Positions 30,589 to 39,337 of a stretch of 64,000 bases of DNA are shown here, in pieces (within the stretch, counting starts at the first letter, position 1; each line of letters opens with the position of its first letter). The position numbers and the translations under genes are program-made. Source of the stretch: Candidatus Competibacteraceae bacterium (GTDB lineage: Bacteria > Pseudomonadota > Gammaproteobacteria > Competibacterales > Competibacteraceae); assembly GCA_003989085.1 (NCBI GenBank), contig RXIV01000010.1, positions 1 through 64,000 on the forward strand. The letters are read 5' to 3'. The notes beneath the pieces were generated by a model, which saw only the letters and a list, made by a program, of their open reading frames with translations, did no database searches and was not told the origin of the DNA.

Positions 30589-31503
30589 ATGATTCGGCAA
30601 CGCACCTTGAAAAACGCCATTCGAGCGACCGGCGTCGGCTTGCATACCGGCGATAAGGTCTATCTCACTCTGCGGCCAGCGGCGCCTGATGTCGGTATTG
30701 TCTTCCGCCGGGTTGATCTACCCGAGCCGGTCGAGATCAAGGCCAATCCGCAGAATGTGGGCGACACCCAGCTTTCCACCTCCCTGGTCAAGGGCAAGAT
30801 CCGGATTTCCACCGTCGAGCATCTGTTATCGGCTTTCGCTGGGCTGGGAATTGACAACGCCTATGTGGATGTCAGCGCCGCCGAGGTACCCATTATGGAT
30901 GGCAGCGCTGGGCCATTTGTGTTTTTGATCCAGTCAGCGGGCATCCAGGAGCAAAATGCGCCTAAACGCTTCATCCGCATCAAGAGGTCGGTGCTGGTCG
31001 AAGACGGCGATAAATGGGCGCGTTTTGATCCCTTCACCGGTTTCAAGGTGGAATTCACCATTTCCTTTGATCACCCGCTGTTCAAAGGCCGCAATCAGCA
31101 TGCGGTCGTCGATTTCTCCACGACATCCTTTGTCAAGGAAGTCAGCCGAGCGCGGACCTTCGGTTTCATGCGTGATTTGGAATACCTGCGGGAGCGGCGG
31201 CTGGCCTTGGGCGGGACGCTCGACAACGCCATCGTGGTGGACGACTACCGGATCCTCAACGAAGACGGGCTGCGCTATGAAGATGAGTTCGTCAAACACA
31301 AGATTCTGGACGCCATCGGCGATCTGTATCTGCTGGGCCGCAGCCTGATTGGTGCTTTCAACGGTTATAAGTCAGGCCACGCATTGAATAACCGCTTGGT
31401 GCAAACCTTGCTGGCCGACCGCACCGCTTGGGAAGAAGTCACCTTTAGCGATGAGCGGCAAGCCCCGATTTCCTATCTGCAACCAGCCCAAGCCACCTGC
31501 TGA
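30589..31503 (+). CDS. lpxC: UDP-3-O-acyl-GlcNAc deacetylase LpxC
   Basis: 304 residues from ATG 30589, with GGGGA six bases upstream and the classical [20 protein letters not shown] beginning. Open sequence back to 30406 has no conserved content. LpxC is the zinc hydrolase committing UDP-acyl-GlcNAc to lipid A. Zinc ligands are visible as H78 in STVEHLLSA and in [10 protein letters not shown], with [13 protein letters not shown] following. The dcw-lpxC arrangement is standard; the strong terminator at 31537 closes the transcript. Confidence 0.97.
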   Translation: MIRQRTLKNAIRATGVGLHTGDKVYLTLRPAAPDVGIVFRRVDLPEPVEIKANPQNVGDTQLSTSLVKGKIRISTVEHLLSAFAGLGIDNAYVDVSAAEVPIMDGSAGPFVFLIQSAGIQEQNAPKRFIRIKRSVLVEDGDKWARFDPFTGFKVEFTISFDHPLFKGRNQHAVVDFSTTSFVKEVSRARTFGFMRDLEYLRERRLALGGTLDNAIVVDDYRILNEDGLRYEDEFVKHKILDAIGDLYLLGRSLIGAFNGYKSGHALNNRLVQTLLADRTAWEEVTFSDERQAPISYLQPAQATC

Positions 31504-31536
31504 GCAACCGCTTCACCAGTTTCCCCATTGCTTGAG

Positions 31537-31567
31537 CGGCTTTCCAGCCTTGGAAAGCCGTTTTTTT
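31537..31567 (+). terminator. Rho-independent terminator after lpxC
   Basis: CGGCTTTCC (31537-31545) and GGAAAGCCG (31552-31560) form a perfect 9-bp stem with a 6-base loop, followed by seven Ts. It ends the dcw-lpxC transcription unit. Confidence 0.95.
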
Positions 31568-31607
31568 ATCCTGCCGAAATACTGGCCCTGCGCCTCTGCA
31601 ACAACCA

Positions 31608-32936
31608 TTACACCGGCGGCTCCAGCACCGGTTGCCAACCCGCTTCATCAGGCGCAGCGGCGCTTTCAGCGGCCACATCCAAACCCACCACCGCCAATAA
31701 CACCCCCTCCCAATACAGCAGCGGCAACCGATCCCGGCGCCACGGTGGAATGCCGGCCTCCTGCAATAGCTTCTTCAGTTCCTGGTGATGACGGCGACCA
31801 GCGGGATGAAACCGTTCCCCACCCCGCCGGAAGCGGATAGTCAGCGTGACGCCGGCTAGCGCCGCAGCACTCAAGCCCGCACCCACCGTGGCTTGCATCC
31901 GCAACCACCCCACTCGCCCTACCTTCAGTGGCGGCCAATTTCCCGCATCTGATCGCCAGACCCATGTCTGGCCAGGATCATGACCGACAAACGGCGGCAT
32001 GGCGTACAGCGCCGCCCGGTAACGCCGTAGTTCGCCACCCGGCCAACAACCGTAAGGTTGCCGGTCAGGGCCGGCAGCCAGCAGATCATGGAGAAGCTGC
32101 GTCAATTGCCGGGCATCGGGGATCGGTAACTGCAACCGGCGCAACCAGCGCCGCAGTAAATTGCGCTGGCGCGCTTCGCCCAGTTCACGCACCGCTGAAA
32201 CCGGCAAGCAATCCAGACCCGGCGGCGCAATACGGGCTAAATCGGCGTCAGCTTCGGCATCCAGCCCATGAGCGGTTTCGGCGCACCATCGGGCCGAACG
32301 GGCCAAAGTACGGCTTGCCGCCGGCCAGCGTTCCCGCAGCAGCGGCATAATCCGCCAACGCAGATAGTTACGGTCAAAATCAAGGCTGGCGTTGCTGGCA
32401 TCCTCGATCCAGCGCAAGTCGTAACGGTGGGCATAAGCCAGCAACTCGCTACGCTCCACTTCCAGCAGAGGACGCAATAGCCAACCCTCACCGAGCCGGG
32501 CTGCCGCCGGCATCGCCGCCAACCCATGTGGCCCCGCGCCGCGCAGCAACTGCAGCAACAAGGTTTCGGCTTGATCGTCGCGGTGGTGAGCGGTCAGCAA
32601 GGCAGTGCTGGAGTCAAGTTCAGCGGCGAACGCGGCGTAACGGGCGCGGCGCGCAACGGCTTCGGGACTTTCTCCTGCGGGTGGCCGGGCCTGCACCCGC
32701 AGCACTCGGAACGGGACGCCCAACTCACGGCATACCTTGGCGCAGTGTTCACCCCAGCTTACCGAGGCTGCTTGCAAGCCGTGATCGATATACAAGGCTT
32801 CCATACCACGTTCCGGCCAGCGGGAACGGTGGGTTGCCAGATCATGCAGCAGAACATGAGAATCAAGCCCGCCGCTATAGCCAATGATCAGCCGGCGAAC
32901 ATGGGGATAACGGTCAAGCAGTGAATAATTGTCCAC
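31608..32936 (-). CDS. tilS: tRNA(Ile)-lysidine synthetase TilS
   Basis: 442 residues from GTG 32936. TilS converts C34 of the CAU anticodon of tRNA-Ile2 to lysidine using ATP and lysine. The N-terminal PP-loop is IIGYSGGLDSHVLLHDL, followed by YIDHGLQAAS and LLTAHHRDDQAETLLLQLLRG; the C-terminal substrate domain ends with GIPPWRRDRLPLLYWEGVLLAVVGL. An open extension to a TTG at 32975 would encode 13 extra residues made of the dispersed TTCCGTG repeat, so the GTG inside the repeat is preferred. No clear ribosome site precedes either start. Convergent with lpxC. Confidence 0.93.
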   Translation of the reverse strand: MDNYSLLDRYPHVRRLIIGYSGGLDSHVLLHDLATHRSRWPERGMEALYIDHGLQAASVSWGEHCAKVCRELGVPFRVLRVQARPPAGESPEAVARRARYAAFAAELDSSTALLTAHHRDDQAETLLLQLLRGAGPHGLAAMPAAARLGEGWLLRPLLEVERSELLAYAHRYDLRWIEDASNASLDFDRNYLRWRIMPLLRERWPAASRTLARSARWCAETAHGLDAEADADLARIAPPGLDCLPVSAVRELGEARQRNLLRRWLRRLQLPIPDARQLTQLLHDLLAAGPDRQPYGCWPGGELRRYRAALYAMPPFVGHDPGQTWVWRSDAGNWPPLKVGRVGWLRMQATVGAGLSAAALAGVTLTIRFRRGGERFHPAGRRHHQELKKLLQEAGIPPWRRDRLPLLYWEGVLLAVVGLDVAAESAAAPDEAGWQPVLEPPV

Positions 32937-33020
32937 GGAAAATACGGAAGGCGCGGAAAAGACGAAAAACCACAAGTTGGGGTGCGGACCATTTATTCCG
33001 CGTCTTCCGTGGAAAAATCA
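32936..33020. repeat. Pair of TTCCGTG-type repeats in inverted orientation between accA and tilS
   Basis: The plus strand at about 32996-33017 reads ATTCCGCGTCTTCCGTGGAA, and the minus strand at about 32966-32932 carries TTCCGCGCCTTCCGTATTTT then CCGTGGACAAT. The two arms are related and roughly inverted, so the spacer transcript could fold back. The minus-strand arm runs into the tilS start codon. A third related copy is in the ftsW-murG spacer. Confidence 0.6.
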
Positions 33021-33032
33021 GCCTGGCATCTT

Positions 33033-34088
33033 TCAACCTTTGACCTGATCTTTCCCCAGCAGCGCCGCCACACCACTTTGCCAAGCCGATTGCAGCGAGG
33101 CCGCTGGATCGGCTTCCCGAAATGCGCCATAGGCCATCAATCGTCGGTAACGTTGCTCTAACAGATCATCCACATCCAACCCTGCTAATTGCCGCAGGTG
33201 GTCTTGCAAGGCGACGCCAAGCGTTTCGGCCATCTGCGCCGGGTTACGATGCGCGCCGCCCGGCGGTTCCGGGATGATACCGTCAATCAGTTTCAGCTTC
33301 AGCAACCGGTCGGCGGTCAGGCCCATCGCCTCAGCGGCTTCGGCGGCCCGCTCGGCGCTGTTCCACAGGATCGCCGCGCATCCTTCCGGGGAAATCACCG
33401 AGTAGGTGCTGTACTGGAGCATCAGCACCCGGTCGGCGACTCCAATCGCCAGCGCCCCGCCCGAGCCGCCCTCGCCAATCACCACGCTGATAATCGGAGT
33501 ACGTAACCGGCTCATCTCAAACAGATTCCGTGCTATCGCCTCGCTCTGCCCACGTTCCTCAGCGCCGATACCCGGATAAGCGCCGGGAGTATCAATAAAG
33601 CTCAGCACCGGCAGCCGGAACCGTTCGGCCAGTTTCATCAGCCGGAGCGCCTTACGGTAACCCTCCGGGCGCGGCATCCCAAAGTTGCGGTAAATTTTCT
33701 CCTTGGTGTCGCGGCCTTTCTGGCAGCCAATGATCAGCACCGGTTGACCATCCAGCCTCGCTAACCCACCCACCAGGGCATGATCGTCGGCAAAAGTCCG
33801 GTCGCCGTGCAGTTCCTGAAATCCGCTGAACAGCCGTTCGACATAGTCCAGCGTGTAGGGTCGCAGTGGATGGCGAGCGATCTGGGCAATCTGCCAAGAA
33901 GTCAGGCTGGCGAAGATCGAGTCGGTCAGCGTCTTGCTCTTGGCCTCCAGCCGGGCGATCTCATCGCTGATGTTCAAATCCTGTTCGGCGCTGAGATGCC
34001 GTAATTCCTGAAGCATCGCTTCCAGTTCGGCAATCGGCTTTTCAAAATCCAGACAGTTATTCGGATGCATGGCGGCTTGACGGCTCAT
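33033..34088 (-). CDS. accA: Acetyl-CoA carboxylase carboxyltransferase subunit alpha
   Basis: 351 residues. With AccD it transfers the carboxyl group from biotin to acetyl-CoA, the first step of fatty-acid synthesis. [20 protein letters not shown] opens the protein, then [37 protein letters not shown] and [20 protein letters not shown] form the carboxyltransferase core. It is about 30 residues longer than E. coli AccA at the C-terminus. The ATG at 34088 overlaps the protease stop as ATGA, favouring it over ATG 34070. Confidence 0.96.
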   Translation of the reverse strand: MSRQAAMHPNNCLDFEKPIAELEAMLQELRHLSAEQDLNISDEIARLEAKSKTLTDSIFASLTSWQIAQIARHPLRPYTLDYVERLFSGFQELHGDRTFADDHALVGGLARLDGQPVLIIGCQKGRDTKEKIYRNFGMPRPEGYRKALRLMKLAERFRLPVLSFIDTPGAYPGIGAEERGQSEAIARNLFEMSRLRTPIISVVIGEGGSGGALAIGVADRVLMLQYSTYSVISPEGCAAILWNSAERAAEAAEAMGLTADRLLKLKLIDGIIPEPPGGAHRNPAQMAETLGVALQDHLRQLAGLDVDDLLEQRYRRLMAYGAFREADPAASLQSAWQSGVAALLGKDQVKG

Positions 34089-35512
34089 TCCTTTTCCGGC
34101 AGGCGCATCGCCAGGTACAGCGATTCGTTCTCGCGCCGCACCAACAGGGGAATCGCCTTACCTTTGGGCAAATCCTTGGCTATTTCCACAAAGTGGGCCG
34201 CGTTCTTCACCGGGACGTGGTTGAGTTGCAGGATGATGTCATCCGGGTACAACCCGGCATTAGCGGCGGGGCCTTCACCGAGAGTAGCGACCAGAACACC
34301 TTGATCCTCGATGCCCAGGGTACGACGCTGGTCATTGCTGAGATCGGCGACGGTGATTTTCAGCCGGGGATCGCTGTGTTCATCCATCGTGGATACCGCT
34401 TCCGCAACCGCTTCCAGCCGGGCAATCGTCGCCTTGATTTCCAGCGGCTCGCCGTTGCGCAGAATCGACATTGCCACAGTTTTACCCACTGGAGTTGCAC
34501 CGATCATGCGCGGCAGTTGCGAGGACTCCTCCACCGGTTCACCGCCATAACGCAGGATAATGTCGCCTTGTTTGAAACCGGCGCTGGCTGCCGGGCTATC
34601 GGGCAGAATCTGCGCCACCAAGGCGCCGCGTGGCCGGTCCAGGCTAAAGGCTTCGGCCAAATCATTATTCACTGCTTGCAGCAGAATCCCTAGCCAGCCC
34701 CGCGTCACTTCACCGGTGGCTTTCAACTGCTCGACCACCTGCATCGCCAGCTTGATCGGAATGGCGAACGACAGCCCCATGTAACCGCCGGTACTGCTGT
34801 AAATCTGCGAGTTGATACCGACCACCTCGCCGCGCAGGTTGAACAATGGCCCGCCTGAACTGCCGGGGTTGACGGCCACATCGCTCTGGATGAACGGGAC
34901 ATAAGCGCCACTGGGCAGGTTGCGGCCCACCGCGCTGACGATGCCCTGGGTAACGGTATGCTCCAGCCCGAATGGCGAACCGATAGCCAGCACCCATTCG
35001 CCAACCTCCAGTGCGTCGGAATCGCCAATTTTTACCGCCGGCAGGTTCTCGCCTTCAATCTTGAGCAACGCCACATCGGTTAACTCGTCGGCGCCGATGA
35101 CTTTGGCAGGCCGCTCCCGCTGATCGCTTAACCGGACAATGATCTTGTCAGCGTCCTGGGCCACATGAGCGTTGGTTAGCACATAACCATCCGTCGAGAG
35201 AATAAAGCCCGATCCCAGCGAGTTAGCCTGCCGGTCGCTCGGTAGTTCGGGACGCTCCTGGAAAAACCGCTTGAAGAAATCCAGGTAGGAGTTGTCCTTG
35301 CCCGGCAATTCCGGCAGGCCGGGCAACCGGGCCGACGTTTGACGGCGCGGGGCCTGCGTTGAGCTGATGTTGACTACAGCCGGCTCATTCTGCTTGACCA
35401 GCTTGCGAAAATCGGGAAGCTGCTGTTCGGCGGCAGGTCGGGCGGCCGAGGCAGCCGCCACCCAGCACAGCGTCAACAGCAGTAGCAAAAATCGAGTTGG
35501 GCGGCGGTTCAT
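34085..35512 (-). CDS. Periplasmic serine endoprotease, DegP/Do family
   Basis: 475 residues from ATG 35512, preceded by AAGGAG. A signal peptide (1-23, cleavage after AASA) directs export. The trypsin-like domain has His116 (TNAHV), Asp146 (LTDVALL) and Ser219 in NPGSSGGP, followed by two PDZ domains (about 250-345 and 370-470, each with GDIILRYGG or DDIILQLNH). It degrades or refolds misfolded envelope proteins. Which of degP, degQ or mucD it matches best cannot be settled by eye. It is translationally coupled to accA, and divergent from the PilU-like gene with a 17-bp palindrome between. Confidence 0.94.
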   Translation of the reverse strand: MNRRPTRFLLLLLTLCWVAAASAARPAAEQQLPDFRKLVKQNEPAVVNISSTQAPRRQTSARLPGLPELPGKDNSYLDFFKRFFQERPELPSDRQANSLGSGFILSTDGYVLTNAHVAQDADKIIVRLSDQRERPAKVIGADELTDVALLKIEGENLPAVKIGDSDALEVGEWVLAIGSPFGLEHTVTQGIVSAVGRNLPSGAYVPFIQSDVAVNPGSSGGPLFNLRGEVVGINSQIYSSTGGYMGLSFAIPIKLAMQVVEQLKATGEVTRGWLGILLQAVNNDLAEAFSLDRPRGALVAQILPDSPAASAGFKQGDIILRYGGEPVEESSQLPRMIGATPVGKTVAMSILRNGEPLEIKATIARLEAVAEAVSTMDEHSDPRLKITVADLSNDQRRTLGIEDQGVLVATLGEGPAANAGLYPDDIILQLNHVPVKNAAHFVEIAKDLPKGKAIPLLVRRENESLYLAMRLPEKE

Positions 35513-35561
35513 CGCGGCGAAAATCTCCTTGGGATGGACAGTGGGCAGGCGGTGGCGGGAC

Positions 35562-35578
35562 GTTAGCATCGTGCTAAC
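35562..35578. promoter_or_regulatory. 17-bp palindrome upstream of the DegP-family gene
   Basis: GTTAGCA and TGCTAAC are perfect 7-bp inverted arms around TCG. It lies 50-66 bases upstream of the protease ATG, within the divergent spacer, where an operator would be expected. No T-tract is adjacent. Confidence 0.5.
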
Positions 35579-35628
35579 CGGACGCAAGCACGGTCGGTGA
35601 AGTATAAGGCGGCATACAGTATAAAATA

Positions 35629-35657
35629 GTGGGTGAATACCATCGTGGGTGAATACC
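35629..35657. repeat. 13-bp direct repeat at 16-bp spacing upstream of the PilU-like gene
   Basis: GTGGGTGAATACC occurs at 35629-35641 and again at 35645-35657, three bases apart. It lies between a TATAAAAT-like element and the ribosome site of the PilU-like gene, so it would be in its leader. It may be a duplication or a paired regulator site. Confidence 0.7.
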
Positions 35658-35679
35658 TTAGCAAGAGAGGAGACACAGC

Positions 35680-36888
35680 ATGGAACTGAATCTGGAACAG
35701 TCGGCGGTCAGCGATCATGACAAGGCCACCCGCTTTGTTTACGAATTGGCGCTTAAACTTCTGGAGCTGGGCGGCTCAGACATTTTTATCACCGCCGGCA
35801 GCCCGCCGGCGTTCAAGATCAAACAGGAAATTCACCCGTTGGGAGGACGGAAGCTGACGCCACAGCAAACTGCGCTGCTGGTGCGCTCGATCATGCACGA
35901 TAACCAGGCACGGGAATTTGACCAGCATCATGAACTCAATTTTTCCCTGAATTTTCCCGATGTCGCCCGCTTCCGGGTCAGCGCCTTCACCCAGCGCGGC
36001 AGCGCCGGGATGGTGCTGCGTCTGGTGCAGCAGCGGATCCCCACCATTGAGGAACTGCAACTGCCGCCGTTGCTCAACGAGATCGCCATGACCGAGCGTG
36101 GGCTGGTCATTTTTCTGGGCGGCACCGGCTGCGGCAAGACGACCTCTATGGCAGCGATGCTGGACTATCGCAATGAAAACTCTCGGGAACACATCATCAC
36201 CATCGAAGACCCTATCGAATTTTTCCACCGGCACAAGCAGTGTCTGGTCGATCAACGCGAAGTGGGCACCGATACCGATGGTTATGAGGCTGCCTTGAAA
36301 AATATTTCGCGGCAATCACCCGATGTGGTGCTGATCGGTGAATGTCGCGACCGGGAAACTATGGAAGCGGCGATTAACTTTGCTGAAACCGGTCATCTGT
36401 GCATCACCACCTTGCACGCCAATAACACGGATCAGGCATTCGACCGTATCCTCAACTTCTTTCCAGATGAAAAGCGGCCGCAAGTGCTGATGGATTTGTC
36501 GTTCAACATCAAGGCGCTCATTTCACAACGACTATTGCCGTGCGAAGATCAGCCGGGGCTGATTCCGGCGATGGAAATCCTGGTCAACACCCCGTTGATA
36601 GCGGAGCTGATTTTTCAGGGCCGGGTCAAGGAAATTAAAGCCGTTCTGGCCCGCTCCAGCGCCCAGGAAGAAGTTATTACCTTCGATCAGGCGTTGTTTA
36701 ACCTCTATGAAGCAGGCCGAATCAGCTACGACACCGCGATCCGCCATGCCGATTCCGCCAATAACCTGCGACTGCGGATCAAACTGGACGGCAAGCGGCC
36801 ACCACCGCAGGTCGAAGGCGTCAGTCACTTCCAGATTGCGGCAAGAGAACTCCCGGGTGGACGCATGGGAAACGAGAGGATCCGTTAG
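35680..36888 (+). CDS. pilU: Type IV pilus retraction ATPase, PilU-like
   Basis: 402 residues, with AGAGGAG upstream. PilT/PilU hexamers power pilus retraction at the cytoplasmic base of the type IV pilus. The N-terminal PAS-like domain (GGSDIFITAGSPPAFKI), Walker A GGTGCGKTT (147-155), the Asp box ITIEDPIEFFH, Walker B region SPDVVLIGECRDRETMEAAI and the His box GHLCITTLHANN are all present. ECRDRETMEAAINFAETGHL resembles PilU more than PilT. The P-loop has GGTGC where the family usually has GPTGS or GATGS. No other pilus gene is in the window; pilT usually neighbours pilU, but here it is absent. Confidence 0.87.
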   Translation: MELNLEQSAVSDHDKATRFVYELALKLLELGGSDIFITAGSPPAFKIKQEIHPLGGRKLTPQQTALLVRSIMHDNQAREFDQHHELNFSLNFPDVARFRVSAFTQRGSAGMVLRLVQQRIPTIEELQLPPLLNEIAMTERGLVIFLGGTGCGKTTSMAAMLDYRNENSREHIITIEDPIEFFHRHKQCLVDQREVGTDTDGYEAALKNISRQSPDVVLIGECRDRETMEAAINFAETGHLCITTLHANNTDQAFDRILNFFPDEKRPQVLMDLSFNIKALISQRLLPCEDQPGLIPAMEILVNTPLIAELIFQGRVKEIKAVLARSSAQEEVITFDQALFNLYEAGRISYDTAIRHADSANNLRLRIKLDGKRPPPQVEGVSHFQIAARELPGGRMGNERIR

Positions 36889-36990
36889 CAACGCGCCGGG
36901 GGCCGAAACCTGCAGGCCGCACTAATGCAGGATAACCCCGCCAGCAGTCGCGATAGTGGCGAAGAGTGGTTCGCGCCGCCCAAAACAGGC

Positions 36991-37008
36991 GGTGTACCGG
37001 GCTACACC
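36991..37008. other. Inverted repeat over the recG stop codon
   Basis: GGTGTA (36991-36996) and TACACC (37003-37008) flank CCGGGC; a second smaller hairpin (CCGCC/GGCGG, 36977-36992 region) adjoins it. They lie where recG and the PilU-like gene converge. There is no T-tract, so termination is only possible, not supported. Confidence 0.35.
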
Positions 37009-39077
37009 TCGCCATAACGAGCGCCAGCGCCGATCCAGCGCCGGATCAGTGACTCCACGCAATCCGGGCGCTCGCGCAGTAATTGATCGGCAACCTGGCG
37101 GGCGGCGGGTAGCAGATCTTGATCGCGGAGCAGATCAGCGACCCGCAAGGTCTGCTCCCCGGACTGACGGGCGCCGAGCACTTCGCCGGGGCCACGCAGC
37201 TCCAAATCGCAGCGCGCAATCTCAAAACCATCATGGCATTCGCGTAATGTCGCTAACCGGCGATGCGCGACTTGGGACAGCGGGGGCCGATACAGTAATA
37301 CGCAACTGCTTTCGAGGGTTCCGCGTCCGACCCGCCCGCGCAATTGATGCAATTGGGCGAGACCCAATCGTTCGGCGTTCTCAATGATCATCAGACTGGC
37401 GTTCGGCACATCGACCCCGACTTCGATCACAGTAGTGGCAACCAAGAGATCCAGCTGCCCCACCTTGAAGAGGCGCATCACTGCTTCCTTGGCTGCTGCC
37501 GGCAGCCGGCCATGCGCCAGACCGATCCGTAGTTCCGGCAGGATTTCGCTCAGCCGTTCCGCCGTGGCCGCCGCCGCCTGGCATTGCAATGTCTCGGATT
37601 CCTCAATCAGTGGGCAGACCCAGTAGGCTTGCCGGCCACTTTGGCAGGCCTGGCGAATCCGGACGACCACGGCATCACGGCGACTGTCAGGAATGGCGAC
37701 TGTTTTCACCGGTTGCCGGCCCGGCGGCAGTTCATCAATCACCGAGGTGTCGAGATCGGCGTAGGCGCTCATCGCCAGAGTGCGCGGGATCGGTGTGGCG
37801 GTCATGATCAACTGGTGTGGATGACTGTGGCCCTGTTGGCCCTTTTCGCGCAGCGCCAATCGTTGATGGACGCCAAACCGGTGTTGCTCGTCAATGATCG
37901 CCAGCGCTAGTTCAGCGAAAGCAACGTGTTCCTGAAACAGGGCATGGGTGCCGACCACCACCTGAATCTGGCCGGACGCCAGCCGATCCAGCGCTGTCCG
38001 CCGGGCCTTACCGGTCAGTCGCCCGGTCAGCCAGGCAACCTCGATGCCCAAGTCGCTGAACCAGCCGTCGAAATTGCGGTAATGCTGTTCCGCCAGCAGT
38101 TCGGTAGGGGCCATTAACGCGGTTTGAGCGCCGATTTCCACCGCCCGGATCGCAGCCAGCGCCGCGACCACGGTTTTGCCCGACCCAACATCGCCCTGCA
38201 ACAACCGCAGCATCGGACGCGGTTGGGCCAGATCAGCGGTAATTTCATCCAACACCCGCTGCTGAGCGGCAGTCAGAACGAAGGGCAAGCGCTCCAGAAA
38301 GCGCCCGGTCAACCCGCCATGCCCCGCCAGCGGCGGCGCAACCTGCTGTTTCATCCGCTGACGCAGCCGACGCAGACTGAGCTGGTGCGCCAGCAGTTCC
38401 TCAAAGGCCAGACGTCGCCGGGCCGGATGGCGACCGCTGTCCAGATCTGCTAACGCGGTTGTGGCGGGCGGTTGATGCAGTAGGCGCACGGCATCGGCGA
38501 TAGATGGCAGGCGCAGTTGCGCCAGCACCGCCGGCGGCAACAACTCCGGCAACAGTTCCGCCATTTCCAGTTGTTCAAGCGCCTGCTCCGCCAAACCACG
38601 CAGGGTCAGTTGGTGCAAACCGGCGGTCGCCGGGTAGATCGGCGTCAGACAATCAGCGACGAGGGATTCACCCAAGCTGATCCGGCGGCATTCAGGATGG
38701 ATCATTTCCAAACCGGCATAACCTTGGCGCACCTCGCCGAAACAGCGCAGCCGCGCCCCGGTTTGACCAAGCAATTGCTGCTGGCCGGGGCTGAAATGGA
38801 TAAACCGCAGGGTCAGAACGCCGGTGCCGTCGGTCAGATGACAGAGCAGGGAGCGGCGGCCACGGTTGCTCACCTCGCTACTTACCACCTCGGCCTCGAT
38901 TTGTGCTTCTACACCGGGTTGCAAACGTCCGACCGGGGTGAGGCGGGTCCGGTCCTGATAACGTAGCGGCAAGTGCAGCAGCACATCAATGATGGTGCTG
39001 ATGCCCAGTCGGAGCAAGCGATCTGCCAGTTTCGGTCCGACACCTTTCAAGGTGGCGACGGACAATGGATCAGGCAT
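37002..39077 (-). CDS. recG: ATP-dependent DNA helicase RecG
   Basis: 691 residues from ATG 39077, matching E. coli RecG (693); a longer frame to 39185 is rejected for lack of conservation. RecG remodels stalled forks and branched DNA. The N-terminal wedge has [20 protein letters not shown] and [16 protein letters not shown]; the helicase core has [18 protein letters not shown] (motif I), [13 protein letters not shown] (motif II), [15 protein letters not shown] (III), [17 protein letters not shown] (V) and [11 protein letters not shown] (VI). Convergent with the PilU-like gene and divergent from uvrA. Confidence 0.96.
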   Translation of the reverse strand: MPDPLSVATLKGVGPKLADRLLRLGISTIIDVLLHLPLRYQDRTRLTPVGRLQPGVEAQIEAEVVSSEVSNRGRRSLLCHLTDGTGVLTLRFIHFSPGQQQLLGQTGARLRCFGEVRQGYAGLEMIHPECRRISLGESLVADCLTPIYPATAGLHQLTLRGLAEQALEQLEMAELLPELLPPAVLAQLRLPSIADAVRLLHQPPATTALADLDSGRHPARRRLAFEELLAHQLSLRRLRQRMKQQVAPPLAGHGGLTGRFLERLPFVLTAAQQRVLDEITADLAQPRPMLRLLQGDVGSGKTVVAALAAIRAVEIGAQTALMAPTELLAEQHYRNFDGWFSDLGIEVAWLTGRLTGKARRTALDRLASGQIQVVVGTHALFQEHVAFAELALAIIDEQHRFGVHQRLALREKGQQGHSHPHQLIMTATPIPRTLAMSAYADLDTSVIDELPPGRQPVKTVAIPDSRRDAVVVRIRQACQSGRQAYWVCPLIEESETLQCQAAAATAERLSEILPELRIGLAHGRLPAAAKEAVMRLFKVGQLDLLVATTVIEVGVDVPNASLMIIENAERLGLAQLHQLRGRVGRGTLESSCVLLYRPPLSQVAHRRLATLRECHDGFEIARCDLELRGPGEVLGARQSGEQTLRVADLLRDQDLLPAARQVADQLLRERPDCVESLIRRWIGAGARYGEV

Positions 39078-39219
39078 GGGCGAGGTTCTCGGTTTGGGCA
39101 GCAAACCAGGATCCAATTCCGGATCAAAGCGGCCAAAAACTAACGAAACCGGTTCAAAGCCGGCATGAATCACAGCCTTCATCATATTATGCTGAAGTCA
39201 ACCAGCCGGAAACGGTAGA

Positions 39220-39234
39220 TTTGAAGCGTTCAAA
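39220..39234. promoter_or_regulatory. 15-bp palindrome in the recG-uvrA spacer
   Basis: TTTGAA and TTCAAA flank GCG. It lies about 104 bases upstream of uvrA and 143 upstream of recG in a 260-base divergent spacer with no gene. No LexA-type CTGT-N8-ACAG box was seen. Confidence 0.35.
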
Positions 39235-39337
39235 CCCCTGGACGCTGGCTGCGCTGGTCGAGCAGCTTGAATTTGCCCCGAGCCTTGGGCGCGATCATCC
39301 TGGCGGCAACACTCAACCACTTTTGGCTCTGGTACGC

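Noticed and set aside
39065..39337. N-terminal extension of UvrA by 91 residues
   Set aside because: It overlaps the start of recG on the other strand and has no similarity to UvrA. The [14 protein letters not shown] start is invariant in the family.
39078..39337. SOS box before uvrA
   Set aside because: I looked for CTGT-N8-ACAG and found only a CTG-N8-CAG near 39192, which has the wrong spacing. LexA control is not supported here.
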